A stretch of DNA of 64,000 bases from Platycnemis pennipes (GCA_933228895.1 OW121854.1:59004609-59068608), one strand, 5' to 3'. Counted from the first letter of the stretch, positions 12,015-22,469 are shown. Made by a program: numbers and translations. Notes: generated by a model from the sequence alone, not told the origin.

Positions 12015-13160
12015 AATATTCAAGAGAAATTACACCAATATGTTGTTCATTCAGTGGTTCCTACAGGCATGCAAAATGCCCAATAACCTGCGTTAGCTAT
12101 GATTTTTATCTCCCTGGTAATTTTGCTTTATCTATTATATTCCCTAATCGTACCGGAATAAATGACATTTTAAACCTTCTCTCCACTGCTGCCTCTCCAC
12201 TGCTGCAATGATATAACCTACCATATCTACTGGGATTATTTTTATATAGCTTTGATATGTATGGTAAGTTCTTGGTAAAGTACGTCTAAAATCTCTGTGA
12301 AATATAGTCTGTGCTTCAGTCTGCGTTCCGTTAGTTATCCTTAAAGTATTTTTTTTAATGTGGACACACTGCTAAGCTAATCATGGCACTTTTTCATTAG
12401 GTGCGTTTAGAAAATAAGTTACGAGAGACATACAAAATCATAATATTTTTGTTTTAGTTTTTCCTCATCATAATGTGCACACCTTACAATATTTATCTAC
12501 GTAGTTTTCAGTCGTTTTCTTGGTATATTTCGGAGTGAGGAAGAAATGTTATATATATATATATATATATTTTGAGGATATATATATATATATATCCTCA
12601 ATTCATTGAAGGAAGGCACGAACTGTAAGGGTTGAAATTGTGAAAAAGGCCAGCCAAAGTCTTTCAGGAGGTGTTTGCCGAATTTGCTGCGTGTGTCGAA
12701 GATCATTGTTGTGTATGTCAGCAATATTGCGACTGACCATACGGAGGGATTTTTAAAATTTCCTTGAACACGGTAAGCACTTATCACGAAGTGAAATCAT
12801 ATCTTCGCTCTCTCATATTGGTGTCATTCTATTTCGAATGAGTCAGATGAATAGGCGCTTACATGGGAAATAATTTCACGAATGGTACAGCCGAGTTGAA
12901 TATCGCCATTGGAACTGAGCCTATTAATAGAAACCTATCTACTATCCGCTGTACAGAATCCAATTCCAAAATCATTCTGCATCATATCAGTTACATATAC
13001 ACACCTAATTAGCTAAAACTTAAAATATCTAATGCCGTTCACAACAGCTCAGCAATTGTCTTCTCATCCTGTTTTCCTACTATTTTTTTCCAACTCCTTG
13101 CCTTTTATTAGCTTGATCATGCTATATTTAATGTGTAAGTGATGTACAACTCTCGTTCTA
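12015..13160. other. AT-rich stretch with an AT-microsatellite palindrome, no gene
   Basis: No coding sequence recognised. It contains the (TA)n palindrome at 12549-12599 listed separately and runs up to the pogo-like transposon. Confidence 0.45.
12549..12599. repeat. (TA)n microsatellite with cruciform-prone palindrome
   Basis: A run of about 10 TA units is followed by a perfect 26-bp palindrome at 12574-12599, GAGGA(TA)nTCCTC. Confidence 0.85.
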
Positions 13161-13164
13161 TCTA

Positions 13165-13190
13165 GGGAAAAGGGGGGTGAATCGGGCCAC
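13165..13190 (+). repeat. Left terminal inverted repeat of the pogo-like transposon
   Basis: Begins GGGAAAAGGGGGGTGAATCG directly after TA at 13163-13164. It pairs with 15825-15850 at 23 of 26 positions (differences at positions 4, 22 and 26). Confidence 0.88.
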
Positions 13191-13609
13191 AAAAAGGAAA
13201 ATCGTCGATTTCCTCGTTTGTGTAAACAGTTACATTCTGAAAGCATTATCAGCAAAGGACTTGATGTTTTTCCAGTTTAAAACGCAATTTTCAGCGTGGT
13301 TGCTCTGAATAGAACGGCCCTGGAGCAATTTCTTCAAGAGACTGCATGGTCCTATTCGCCCGACGACTTGGAGGGCGAGTCGGAACAGATTAGAGGCTGA
13401 ATCGGACCAGTAAAATAACGTTATAAATTTTAATTTTCTTGAGTTTTATTCCATAAAATTTTGAAATTTTGCATCATTGCTTTAAACAATGTAGTGCAGT
13501 CTGGAGATATTTCGACGACACCTTCTTAGAGTCAAACATAACTTTACAAATAGACATACATCACCAAATCTGAACATTAGAACAAAATAGAACAAATTTA
13601 CCAAAACAA

Positions 13610-14989
13610 TTAAGCACATTTGCCACAAGTAAATTTATCTCGCCCCTTAGAACCTACACACAGCTCATGGTACCAACAATTACACTTCATGCACTTAATC
13701 CAGTCTCTAAACTTTGACGAATTCGCACAATTATAAGACTTGGAGCAGAAGCCACAAAGCGTATCATCAGCTGAGTTTTCCCCATTCTCAATATTGCCGT
13801 CCCTATCTGAAGATGATTCATATAAGTTTCTGCAAGTTCCTTTCGCGTTCCTAATATTTTGTTTCTTCAGTCGTTGCCTTGTTTCCTCTATTACAGCTGG
13901 AGAAGCAAGTATTTGAGCAATTTGCTTTCTTGACCTTTTCACATTGACTTTCATTCTTTTTTCTGGTGTAGGTAGTAAATTATGGAAAGACCTACCCAAA
14001 GTATTTGACGATTCCTCAGATGTTGATGTCGAGGATTGGCTTTCTTCATAGGGACTGGCAGTTAATTTTTGATCGGAAGATGGATTTGTCGAAAAAGGAG
14101 TTGATGCATCTTCTGGGGCGTGTGAGCTTCCGAGATTAGAAGGATGAAGATCTAACTCCGTCAGGATACCCGGATTCAGAGGGAATATTCCTGTTGATCG
14201 GAATCCATTTTCAGCGTTGCCGATTGTTGCGGCTTTGCTCCATGCATTTCGAAAAAGCCGACCAAAATTAAATTTAGTTATCTTTCTATCCCCCTTACAA
14301 ACTGTCATATAAGCATTTGTTTCAATATCGTAGTATGTCTTTAATGGTTTAAAAAAAGACCTGTCCAGAGGTTGCAACCTTTGTGTAGTGTGGCTGGGCA
14401 GTGATAAGAGAGTGATCTCATTCCTTTCACAGAACAGTAGAACAGGAAGAGTCTTGTGTGATGCGTGGCCATCGAGGACTAAAATGCATCGGCCAGGAAT
14501 CCTGTTTGCTTGAAAGTGCTTTAGCCACTCCAAAAAAAGATCCTCATTTATCCACCCTGAATCGGACATAAAAATTTTAGATCCCAACGGAAATCCATCC
14601 TCCCATTCCTTATGGAACTTTTTCCCCTTAAAAATTACAAAAGGTGGTATGTAATGTCCACTTGCATTGCAGCACGCAACAACTGTCACCAATTCCCCCT
14701 TTTCCACTGACGTCTGTTTTATGACTACCTTAGATCCTGTTCTTGCAACAATCTTTTGGGTTTGGCGATTATTTAATACACATCCCGTTTCGTCAACGTT
14801 GTATATAAGGTGGGGCCTATCCATAACTCCAGCCTCAGCCATCGAAATAGTTAACTTTGAAAAAAAATCGTCTACATCTTCCTTATTTAAACCCTCAGCT
14901 CGAGCCACTGACAAACCTTCGGGTTTTCGAAGACTTAAAGGATGTCTAGATATAAAATTCAAGAACCAATCCTTGCCTGCTCGTTTTTT
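13610..14989 (-). pseudogene. pogo/Tigger-like transposase, C-terminal part, with PHD-like finger
   Basis: Encodes the catalytic half of a pogo/Tigger/jerky-type DDE transposase, which cuts and rejoins DNA at TA sites. Counting from the TTG at 14962 (no ATG exists), the catalytic aspartates are D57 (NVDETG), D164 (LVLDGHASH) and D200 (LQPLDRSFF), that is DD35D, followed by the conserved FRSTGIFPLNP (254-264). After a Ser/Thr-rich linker (280-330) and a basic stretch (about 335-372), the C-terminus carries C403-x2-C406, C424-x2-C427, H432, C435, C446-x2-C449, a C4HC3 pattern typical of PHD/zinc-ribbon fingers found in some insect pogo-like transposases. The frame is open upstream of the TTG (AGKDWF, a conserved family motif) until a TAA at 14990-14992. 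The N-terminal helix-turn-helix DNA-binding region is not intact, so the gene as it stands cannot make a full transposase. Confidence 0.88.
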
Positions 14990-15130
14990 TTACGCACAGA
15001 AATTGTTTTTTATGTTGTTTTCAATGGAAAATTCATTTTATGTTGTTTTCAATGGTAAATCGTGCTCGTCGCCGTAATAATTCACCTCTATGACGGGGAA
15101 AATCTCTTTCCTCCTCCTCGTTATACGTAG
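14990..15130 (-). pseudogene. Decayed N-terminal region of the pogo-like transposase
   Basis: Upstream of the TAA at 14990-14992 the same frame reads IENNIKNNFCA and resumes after the stop as KKRAGKDWF. This agrees with the A..NNI...F...K.AGKDW pattern of pogo-like transposases, so the stop interrupts homologous sequence. Further up, a 28-bp tandem duplication (20-bp identical cores at 15008-15027 and 15036-15055) shifts the frame. Beyond it a Glu-rich stretch (EEEERDF, about 15092-15112) may be the degraded end of the second helix-turn-helix. The rest of the N-terminus is unrecognised. Confidence 0.5.
15008..15055. repeat. 28-bp tandem duplication inside the transposase
   Basis: TTTTATGTTGTTTTCAATGG occurs at 15008-15027 and again at 15036-15055. 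The 28-bp offset is not a multiple of three and so adds a frameshift. Confidence 0.85.
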
Positions 15131-15824
15131 TAAATATCTATAACGTGATATAGAATAGCATTAAAATAGGTTTATTCCATTAAACTTCTGCTAATACTTA
15201 AATAAAAGAGTATGGCCTAAAAACAAATTTTTAGCCACTTTCGCTCAAACATTCTTATAAACATTTGATGTTTTTAATGTAAAACATTAAGTGTAAGTAA
15301 GCAATTTATCAATATTAGTTGTATATCTACTTACTTTTCAGTAGCAGAAGGAATTTTTCCAAGTGTCAGTTGAGTATAACTGGTTCAATGCTTCACCCTC
15401 GACCAGCGGCTTGGAACTGAACTCCTGCGCGTGCTGGTCCTTTTCACCCGACTAAGTAATATGATTTTGTATCATGTTTGGTAACTCCGATATTCATACA
15501 AGGCTCAAAAAAGTAACCTAATGTGGCAGCTATGGTATTAGATTTCCTTTCAGGAAAGAAAAACTTGAAATCTGAGTAAGCGCTACAATGTCACCTTACT
15601 TTGAACCTATACGAGGTTTTCTAAATACCCAATTTCACACCTCTCTCGTATGGTAGGCTTCCATTCGACAGAGTATCATTTGCTTAAATTCAGTCGTCGA
15701 GTTCTCGTTTTCACTCTACTAGAAGGACAAGATTACAAAGAAGCAATTCTTAAAACGTAGTCAGTCTCAAGTGATACCGTTTCGGGTCTGAGCGCACTTT
15801 TTGAAAAGCGTTCCTATTCACCCG

Positions 15825-15850
15825 CTGGTCCGATTCACCCCCCTTTACCC
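15825..15850 (-). repeat. Right terminal inverted repeat of the pogo-like transposon
   Basis: The reverse complement begins GGGTAAAGGGGGGTGAATCG and is followed by TA at 15851-15852. It includes TGAATCGGACCAG, which recurs inside the left flank at 13398-13410 as a likely transposase-binding repeat. Confidence 0.88.
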
Positions 15851-15854
15851 TATT

Positions 15855-16655
15855 TTTTATCCATCGCTTCCTTCGAAAAAATAAGAGCAAAAACCTTGTC
15901 CGATCTGGTGCGTGGCCACGCGACCGCGCGTTATTTCACCGCTTATCCGCTTGCGGACACTGATTATCTTATTGTGCCCTAAGGAAAGTTCAAGTCACTG
16001 AAGGAAGGGGAGAGAAAAGGTTCTACACATAAGCACATTTGTTGTCACACCGAAAGAGATGGACGTAATTTTTATGATACCTGACCTCATGTGTTGGTCT
16101 GTATTTATTAGCTATGTGATAGGCCTCGCAAGGAATATGAATTACTTAAGTAATGCCGCAGAAAAATGAAATGTGGTAGGACAATAGTAATAGGTCGTAA
16201 ATTAGATTTGATGATTTCGCATTAATTTAAAGATAATAAAATGAAATTACGAGAGATTAAGATTCATTCCATTTTGCCGGTTAAAAAGCTTTTGTCTGCT
16301 GAAATAAATGGGCATGTTTAATTTAATACCATTTTATTGTGGAGGCGCATCAAATTGAGTCGATGACAGGTATAAATTTGGATTAAAATTAATTTTAATA
16401 AGTGATATCATGTTAATAACCAAGTTTTGGTTTAACAGGAGGAATATACATGTAGATGTGATACGTATGAATTATGGTAAACAAGCAATTTTGAACTGCT
16501 ATGTTTGGAGCATATTCCAGCGTAGAATTCAAATTCAACGTTGAATTTAGCAATAAACGGTGATATTTTAAATTCCTTGATTTTTAACTTAATTTCTATG
16601 ACTATGGTGAAAGTCAAACTTTGTATCCTCACAAGCTCTCCTTTACACTATTTTT
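15855..16655. other. No gene recognised
   Basis: AT-rich sequence beyond the transposon. Short CpG-rich patch near 15900-15960. Confidence 0.4.
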
Positions 16656-16658
16656 CAG

Positions 16659-16780
16659 ATATTTGGACATATTTTGATACTAATAGAACACGACAAGGTA
16701 TCGGCTGCTTGCATCAAGTACGACGAAGTACACCATGGAGTTATTTCCGTTGCCCATGTTATAGGAGTTGATTATTTTTG
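16659..16780 (+). other. Possible exon or decayed coding fragment
   Basis: A pyrimidine-rich tract ending in TTTTTCAG (to about 16658) precedes an open frame that reads EHDKVSAACIKYDEVHHG in its middle and continues to a TGA at about 16778. The composition is more protein-like than in neighbouring frames. I do not recognise the protein and see no strong donor site, so a terminal exon, a retroelement piece or chance are all possible. Confidence 0.25.
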
Positions 16781-16984
16781 AAGGACAATATTGGATAAAA
16801 TTTCACAAAAATTGATCCATTAATTACTTAATATATAGCTAGTCATTTCCGTTTTCCATGTTTGCAATTCATACACGAGTTTTCTAATGACTGCAATATA
16901 TGTAGAATACATAATCCGACTGCTAAAACGATGTATTAAACATTCTAGCTTCCCTTGATCCTCAATCAAACACAATATAATTTT

Positions 16985-17045
16985 CATAACCAGGACTCGA
17001 ACCAGTAACTATTGGACGGGACGCCACTACCTATCGAATTGGATT
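16985..17045 (-). repeat. tRNA-like fragment
   Basis: The minus strand has GGTTCGAGTCC, a perfect match to the polymerase III B box, inside a tRNA-like context (TAGGTAGTGGCG upstream). The acceptor stem does not pair, so it is probably a SINE head rather than a functional tRNA. Confidence 0.45.
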
Positions 17046-17049
17046 GACT

Positions 17050-17425
17050 TTAAAAAAAGTAATTCATTTCACCATCAAACCGATTTATGTGGTAAAATGT
17101 TCATTAGCTTAGTTATCCATATTATTTTATGGTAGATGAAGTAAGGAGGTTGCTAGGAGTAGCTGGAGTTCGGCAACGTAAATAGATGGAGTAGGCTTGG
17201 ATTGGGAACGAAATATTGAATGGAGTTATAAAGTAAGGTGAGTGTTAGTTGTTTGCAAAACAGGGAGGAAGAGAATATGTGTCCGGATGGCATGAAGAAC
17301 GCCAGAGGACATCTAGAAACGTAGGGATATAAAAGTGGGAATAGAGATTAATGAGAAGGATATATGTGTGGGAAAAATTATTGGAAAACCTAAGATCTAC
17401 AAATATTGGTAAATGACTTAGTAAT
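17050..17425. other. No gene recognised
   Basis: Purine-rich on the plus strand (17150-17380). It may be LINE-B debris, but I could not align any motif. Confidence 0.3.
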
Positions 17426-17429
17426 CTTG

Positions 17430-17755
17430 AGTAACAGTCATTAGATTGGTTTTGCGCAGCTCTCCACTCAATTCTTCTATCGGATAATCTGTTTATATTT
17501 ACATAATTTTTCTGTTTTATGTAAACTTGTGCTGGGTATATATTTCATGCAAGGCGGTCCCATTCCATTATTCTAGTGTCTTTCATTTCAACACTGGTCT
17601 TCATCTGGCCATCTTGGCTCAAGATATGCCTGAGTTTGTTGTCACGTCTTCTTTTTAAGATTTTCAAGAGACTTAGTTTCCTTACCGCTACACTTTTATT
17701 TAGAGCTGTAAGTAGATTCTTATTTTGCTAGAATACTCTCTCTGCTATTTCCGTC
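17430..17755 (-). mobile_element. LINE-A degraded fragment
   Basis: The minus strand matches the LINE-A 3' region of 5040-5745 in order: CAGTCATTAGATTGGTTTTG near 17436, CTCCACTCAATTCTTCTATC near 17462, GTCACGTCTTCTTTTTAAGA near 17641 and AGAGCTGTAAGTAGATTCTT near 17701. An internal deletion joins two blocks near 17680. Confidence 0.6.
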
Positions 17756-17789
17756 AGTAGAATATTTAAAATGGTGACATGTATTTTTT

Positions 17790-18100
17790 CATTGAATGAG
17801 TATTAAGGAAGAATTATTTAGCCTTGTTGGGGAGGAAACGATTTTTGGCTGAAGTTAGGAGAAGGTTGAGTAGGTAAGGTAAGGTAGGAAGATCGAACAA
17901 GTGCTTCGGGACAGTGGAGTGCTCAAGGTCGTCATAGACGGTAGAGTGCTGGGTAAGCGGATATGAAGAGGAGTAGGACATGCGTTGATTTGTAAAGATA
18001 GCGTAATAGCGAAGGGAAGTAGCGTGGGGAAATAGTCGTTGGAATAATGAAATACAAAAAAGAATTGGGACACTATATCAAAGTCTACCTAACAGGTAGA
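17790..18100 (+). mobile_element. LINE-B 3' fragment
   Basis: Matches the copy at 3860-4240 in order: a purine-rich EIRRR-like stretch near 17860, the GGGACAGTGGAGTGCTCAAG block near 17906, GGTAGAGTGCTGGGTAAGCG near 17941, and the 3' landmark CCTAACAGGTAGA near 18086. Multiple frameshifts. Confidence 0.5.
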
Positions 18101-18139
18101 TTACTATTAATAAATCAAATGAAAAAAAAGTAATTATAT

Positions 18140-18350
18140 CTGTAGATTACCTTGCTAGCCAACTCTAAGGTGTGTAGCAGGGGATGAATAATCACCAATC
18201 ATGCACCACTACAGCATCATATAATCATATACATGCTCTAAGAAATATAATCAAAATTAATAATGAAAACGTGTTAGTCATTAATGCACCAGTTAGCAAT
18301 GATTAGTAGACTATAATCATGCACTTAAAACTAAGCTAAGTGCAATACAC
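18140..18350 (-). repeat. Dispersed repeat family R3
   Basis: The minus strand carries ATCCCCTGCTACACACC near 18175 and a (C)ATGATT/CATGCA-rich body like the copy at 35290-35500. Confidence 0.45.
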
Positions 18351-18354
18351 CTAA

Positions 18355-18705
18355 CCAACCACTTATTATATAACCTATTATTCTCTTTAAAATCTAGCGA
18401 GAAGAAATATATTCTAAATGCCTGTACGGCAATGTATTTCGCTAATCTTACTCTTTTGGTCGAATCTAGCATAATACACGGGTGTTCACAATATATTTAA
18501 AACGCCTTCAGTAAAAATATCAGCTTCAAATTTAATTAAAAGTTTCAGCCTGAATTTTAACCTACGCTCCAAAAATTATTCCCATCAGAGCTCTTTAAAT
18601 AACTTAGTGACACGCAAAATACGCTGTCTAAAATAGAGAAATATAGTGGAGAGGTAGACAGACGTCCGTGAGAGCAATGAACTTCAGAGTTGGGAAACTC
18701 AATTA
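18355..18705. other. No gene recognised
   Basis: AT-rich sequence, no supported feature. Confidence 0.35.
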
Positions 18706-18707
18706 AA

Positions 18708-18810
18708 ACTTAGATAGATAGATAGATATTTTATTTGCTCCAGGAATAATTTCCTTTGGAGCATAAGTACATATATACAAAAGTTGAGACAAATCTTGTG
18801 GGATTTTCTT
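18708..18810 (-). mobile_element. 3' end of a non-LTR element with (ATCT)n tail
   Basis: On the minus strand a hairpin (GCTCCA...TGGAGC, 18739-18764) is followed by AAATAAAATATC and then (TATC)n at 18711-18731. A polyadenylation-like AATAAA directly before a tetranucleotide tail is a usual 3' end for insect LINEs and their SINEs. Confidence 0.45.
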
Positions 18811-18814
18811 ATAC

Positions 18815-19190
18815 ATCCGCTTTCAAATATTGACATAGTCATCATTTATACATAAAATAAAGCAAAAAGAAAATAATATTATATACTTACAGAAATACAT
18901 CCACTTTCAAAGTATTGATATAAATATCAAATTTCATATTAAATAAAGCAAAAAACTGTATTACATAAATACATAAAATGCATCCACTTTCAAAGTATTG
19001 ACATAAACATCAAATTAAATAAGGAAAAAAGAGGAAAAATACATCCACTTACAAATTATTGATATTGAAATGGTTATTAATTATTGAAATTGCAAAAATA
19101 TTGACATAAACATCAAATTTCATGTTGAATAAAGCAAGAAATATTATTATATACATACAGAGAATACGTTCACTTTCAAAAACTTACTCT
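18815..19190. repeat. Degenerate tandem array, about four to five AT-rich units
   Basis: Units share ATCCACTTTCAAA, TATTGACATAAACATCAAAT and TAAATAAAGCAA-like segments, near 18819, 18899, 18979, 19044 and 19105. Spacing varies from about 65 to 90 bp, so the array is old and rearranged. Confidence 0.6.
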
Positions 19191-19289
19191 ATCCTGATGA
19201 AAATTTTTACCTTAAGAATCCGCTCAGCTGTTCGTTTGCTTACGTGATTGTTTAGATGAGTTGTTTGCAGCGTCTGGAGCTATAGAGTG

Positions 19290-19640
19290 CCTAGTGAGTG
19301 AGTGGATTGATGTACCTGAGCCGCACCACGTATCGTCCGCTCTACAAGAGAGAGAGTCCCGATGCAAATGCAGTCCGAGCGCACCCTCCAGGTGGCGGCT
19401 TGGAATCCGCCGGCGGCGGAGGATTGAGTGGGCGGGCGGAGAGGGGGGGGGGGATGGATGGAGAGAGAGGCCCGGGGCGGGTGGGAGGGCCCGCATCTTC
19501 CGGAAGGAGGGCTGAGAGCGAGGAAGAAATCGTCTGGCGGGATTTGCGGGCGCTGGATGGGAGGGAAGAAAGCAAGCAAGGCAGATGCTTTGGGTGTGTT
19601 GGCTCTGTGTCGGACTGCGCGCGTTCAGTTGTACATACAT
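19290..19640. other. GC-rich island
   Basis: Dense CpG and G-runs (GGGGGGGGG near 19444) in an AT-rich setting. Five overlapping frames are open on both strands, the mark of composition rather than coding. Candidate promoter or CpG island. Confidence 0.45.
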
Positions 19641-19698
19641 AACAATGAGCCTACGCCTCAATAGGCTTTGCGACACGCAAATAACAACTAGTTGACTA

Positions 19699-20205
19699 AT
19701 TCCCCGTTTCCACTACGCTCATTTAACACCGGTCAGGCCTGACTCAGGTTAAATTTCGTAGTGGAAACGCCAGTTAACGCCAATTCCCCGTTCCCATTAC
19801 GCTCTTGTTACGCCAGTTTGGCCTGATACCGGTCGAATTTCGTTGTGGTAACGTCAGTTAGCTCATCATACGCCAGTTAGGGCTGATTATGCGCCGGCCA
19901 AATTTCTCAGTGGAAACATTGTTAGCACCAACCGCGATTGAATTTCTACCAAGTTGGGATGGCTGACCACGGTTGTTTGGTAACGTGTGTCAAAAATAGT
20001 CATGGGGACGCTACTTCCGTATGAATCGACAAGTTATGAACGTATTTTACACTGGGTTGGCATACCACATGAGAGATTTATAAGCTGTGGTGCACCGTGG
20101 GTAGTATTTAGATTTTGACGCTGGGTGCTACTTCTCTCCTGGAACGCAAGCGTGTACCCAACATTCTCCAACCAGCGTGAGGAAGAGGGTAGTGGGAACG
20201 GGACA
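19699..20205. mobile_element. MITE-like element with repeated hairpin ends
   Basis: The left end TTCCCCGTTTCCACTACGCT is mirrored on the right as GTAGTGGGAACGGGA (20190-20204). The left end is itself repeated: GTTTCCACTACG (19706) folds back on CGTAGTGGAAAC (about 19756), and a second diverged unit starts at about 19789 with CCCCGTTCCCATTACGCTC and folds back near 19836. No ORF, so non-autonomous. I could not fix a target duplication. Confidence 0.6.
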
Positions 20206-20359
20206 TGTAATAGAGGTTTTGTTGATGGATACCTCGGTTTAAATCACCTGGTGCGTCGATAAACATTGCTCAATATCAATAACTGTCTATTACTTTCCTA
20301 AATACATTCATATCAACCATATTATTTCTTTTGCAGAATGTACACGGAGAAAAAATGTT

Positions 20360-20440
20360 ATTCACTTTGACCGCGATTCGATCCGGAACCCCCTGATTAC
20401 CGGCCAGGTGCTTTAACCAATTAAGCTACTTAGGTGACAT
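20360..20440 (-). repeat. tRNA-like SINE head
   Basis: The minus strand reads AGTAGCTTAATTGGTTAAAG, an A-box-like start with D-arm, then GGCCGGTAATCAGGGGGTTC and GATCGAATCG as a degraded B box. This is close to a cytosolic elongator tRNA but stem and B-box mismatches argue for a SINE or tRNA pseudogene. Confidence 0.5.
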
Positions 20441-20444
20441 TCTG

Positions 20445-21935
20445 CACCCAAACCTTTAATATGCATTATATATCATTCTGTCATATGTAATTCTTTCTCT
20501 TCTTGATGTTCCTGAAGCATGCCTCCAGTATTCCATCCTTGTAACAGCATTCTTTTGTATTCTACTTAACCTGCCATGGCTCACTAACATATGTAATTAT
20601 GCTCTTTATAATCGTCTGATTAACTTACTGGCATTTATTAAACTGCAAAAAAGAAAAGTCATGAAGTAAAGAACCTCATAACAATCCGGAATGAATGGCT
20701 CGGAACCTTAACGGATACGCCTTGATGAACGATGTTCTCAAGAAGACTATCGTTAACGAACTTATGTGAACGGAAATAAGACTGTTGTCGAAGTTTTTTC
20801 GATGCTCTGTTATGATTGAAAAATTTAGACTATATGGTGCCCTTGCTTTTCATGGTGTCTATAATTAATATCTATTTAAGTAGTTTCCTATCTGTTAGTG
20901 CCTGTACGTAGTGTATATTTGGAGATTATACGCACCCGAGGTGACTTACAAGGTACGCAGTGGATTGCCGTCACATCGTAGATGTCGTTTGTTTGTCATG
21001 TGTCCACACATTGGCTACCAAGGGATGATATCACGTATAACTGTCGACGCTGAGGTCGATTGCTTAAACCTTGGGTAGACACTTCTCCTGGAATTCCGGG
21101 ATTCTCCCGGAATGAGGCATACTAGAGCACGTTTCTCCGGGGGAAGGAAGTTAGGAATCTGCTGATATGAAACATTTACTTTGCTTTCAGCGGTAATTAA
21201 AGGATTTTTCATATTCTTATTATCAGGTGAATAATGCCGCTTTCAATTAGTTTCCTTTTAATTTAAATTCATCTTTAATGATCATATCAGAGATTCATGT
21301 CAAAACTTTTTCTCCCAAAATTTTTTCAAGCTAAATTAGAAACATCCCGGAATGGACTGCTTACTAGTTGGCAACCCTAGGCTCAGGGATACACTCCCTG
21401 CCTAGGTTCATCCAATGTTTCATCATCCTCCCAGTCACTACGGAAACACATCGAATTATCGAATATTCTTCGATATATCGCCACATCATGCATATATACA
21501 TGCATAAGGTGGAAGGAGATCCATCTCACTTTCACCTCCGATTTATTTAATCATTAGGTACACACACGGTACATGGGGGTACCAGTTATTTTTACTCCCA
21601 GATTTTTCCAATCCTAATGTTAAGCAATTCATTCAAACTTTCTATGCATATATAGTGTGTGTTTTTATTTATCTTAAAACTTTCATTGTTTCTTGCTTCA
21701 CATAATAATTTCTAAGTCTCTTGTATTAAACTGATCTGTTCTGTTATTATCGTCATTTATTTTCACTGATTGTCCTTTGTTTCTTATTTCTCTCATCTAT
21801 TAACGTTATTGTTTGTTAATTAACTTATAGCTCCTCCTTAGTGAAAGGTTTATTTTAGATTTACTTTTTCTTGCTGTCTCATGCAAGTATTTCTCTGTGT
21901 CTTTCATTGTTATAGTTCATCTACCTAGTCTATTT
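20445..21935. other. No gene recognised
   Basis: Long AT-rich stretch. Frames at 21015-21212 and 21368-21550 show nothing known. Confidence 0.45.
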
Positions 21936-21939
21936 TTTC

Positions 21940-22465
21940 ACCGTCGTCATATCGCACAGTTAGTGCCCCTCCCTCCTCGTACCATGATCCTCCTTCTTCT
22001 CTCCTCTCCATCATCGCCTCCTCCAGCTCAGACTCCGCCGCCGCCGCCGGTCGTGTGCCGCTGCGGAGAGCGGAAGAAGTGGGGCGGGGGAGTGGAGAGT
22101 GGCATTCCTCGGTGGAGGAGGTTTGTGTCGGAGAAGGAGGGTGGGGAGGCAGCTGCCCACCACTTACGCCGCCCTCCTCCTCCTCCCACTCCCCTACTCC
22201 TCCGATTCTCCCTACGGGACACTCCTACTCAGCCATTCTCTCCCTCACCCCCTCTCCAATCTTCTTTTCTCTGTCTCAGACTCTCTCTTTCTCCTCCTAA
22301 CCTGTTTCATTCACTTACCTTATTCGTTTCCCTTTCATCTCTCTCTCTCCCTCTTTTCCCCGTTCCATCATCCCCACCTCGTCTGGGCGCAAGGGAGGCT
22401 GAGCGGTGATGTTACAGTGCGAGGGTCGTTATGGTGGACCATGGATGTTGTTGTCCCTTTTCTCC
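21940..22465. other. GC-rich, pyrimidine-tract island
   Basis: C/T-rich with CCGCCGCCGCCGG near 22036 and G-rich 22070-22160. Long Ser/Pro/Leu-rich frames on several registers are composition artefacts. It resembles the islands at 2150, 25250 and 61960. Confidence 0.45.
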
Positions 22466-22469
22466 TACC

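Larger units (their letters stand above)
13165..15850 (-). mobile_element. pogo/Tigger-like DNA transposon with intact ends
   Basis: A 2.69-kb element bounded by terminal inverted repeats starting GGG(A/T)AAAGGGGGGTGAATCGG, 23 of 26 positions identical, and flanked on both sides by TA (13163-13164 and 15851-15852). TA target duplication and a DDD transposase with the NVDETG, LDGHASH and LQPLDRSFF motifs identify the Tc1-mariner/pogo superfamily. The transposase lies on the minus strand; its C-terminal 450 codons are open but the N-terminal region is broken. The long 3' and 5' flanks (13193-13609 and 15100-15824) hold subterminal repeats of the end sequence. Intact ends mean it could once have been mobilised in trans. 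Confidence 0.88.

Noticed and set aside
18711..18731. (TAGA)n as an independent microsatellite
   Set aside because: It follows AATAAAATATC on the minus strand, so it is better read as the tail of a non-LTR element.
21897..22409. 170-codon plus frame
   Set aside because: Pyrimidine-tract artefact: poly-Ser/Pro/Leu with no domain and several overlapping frames.
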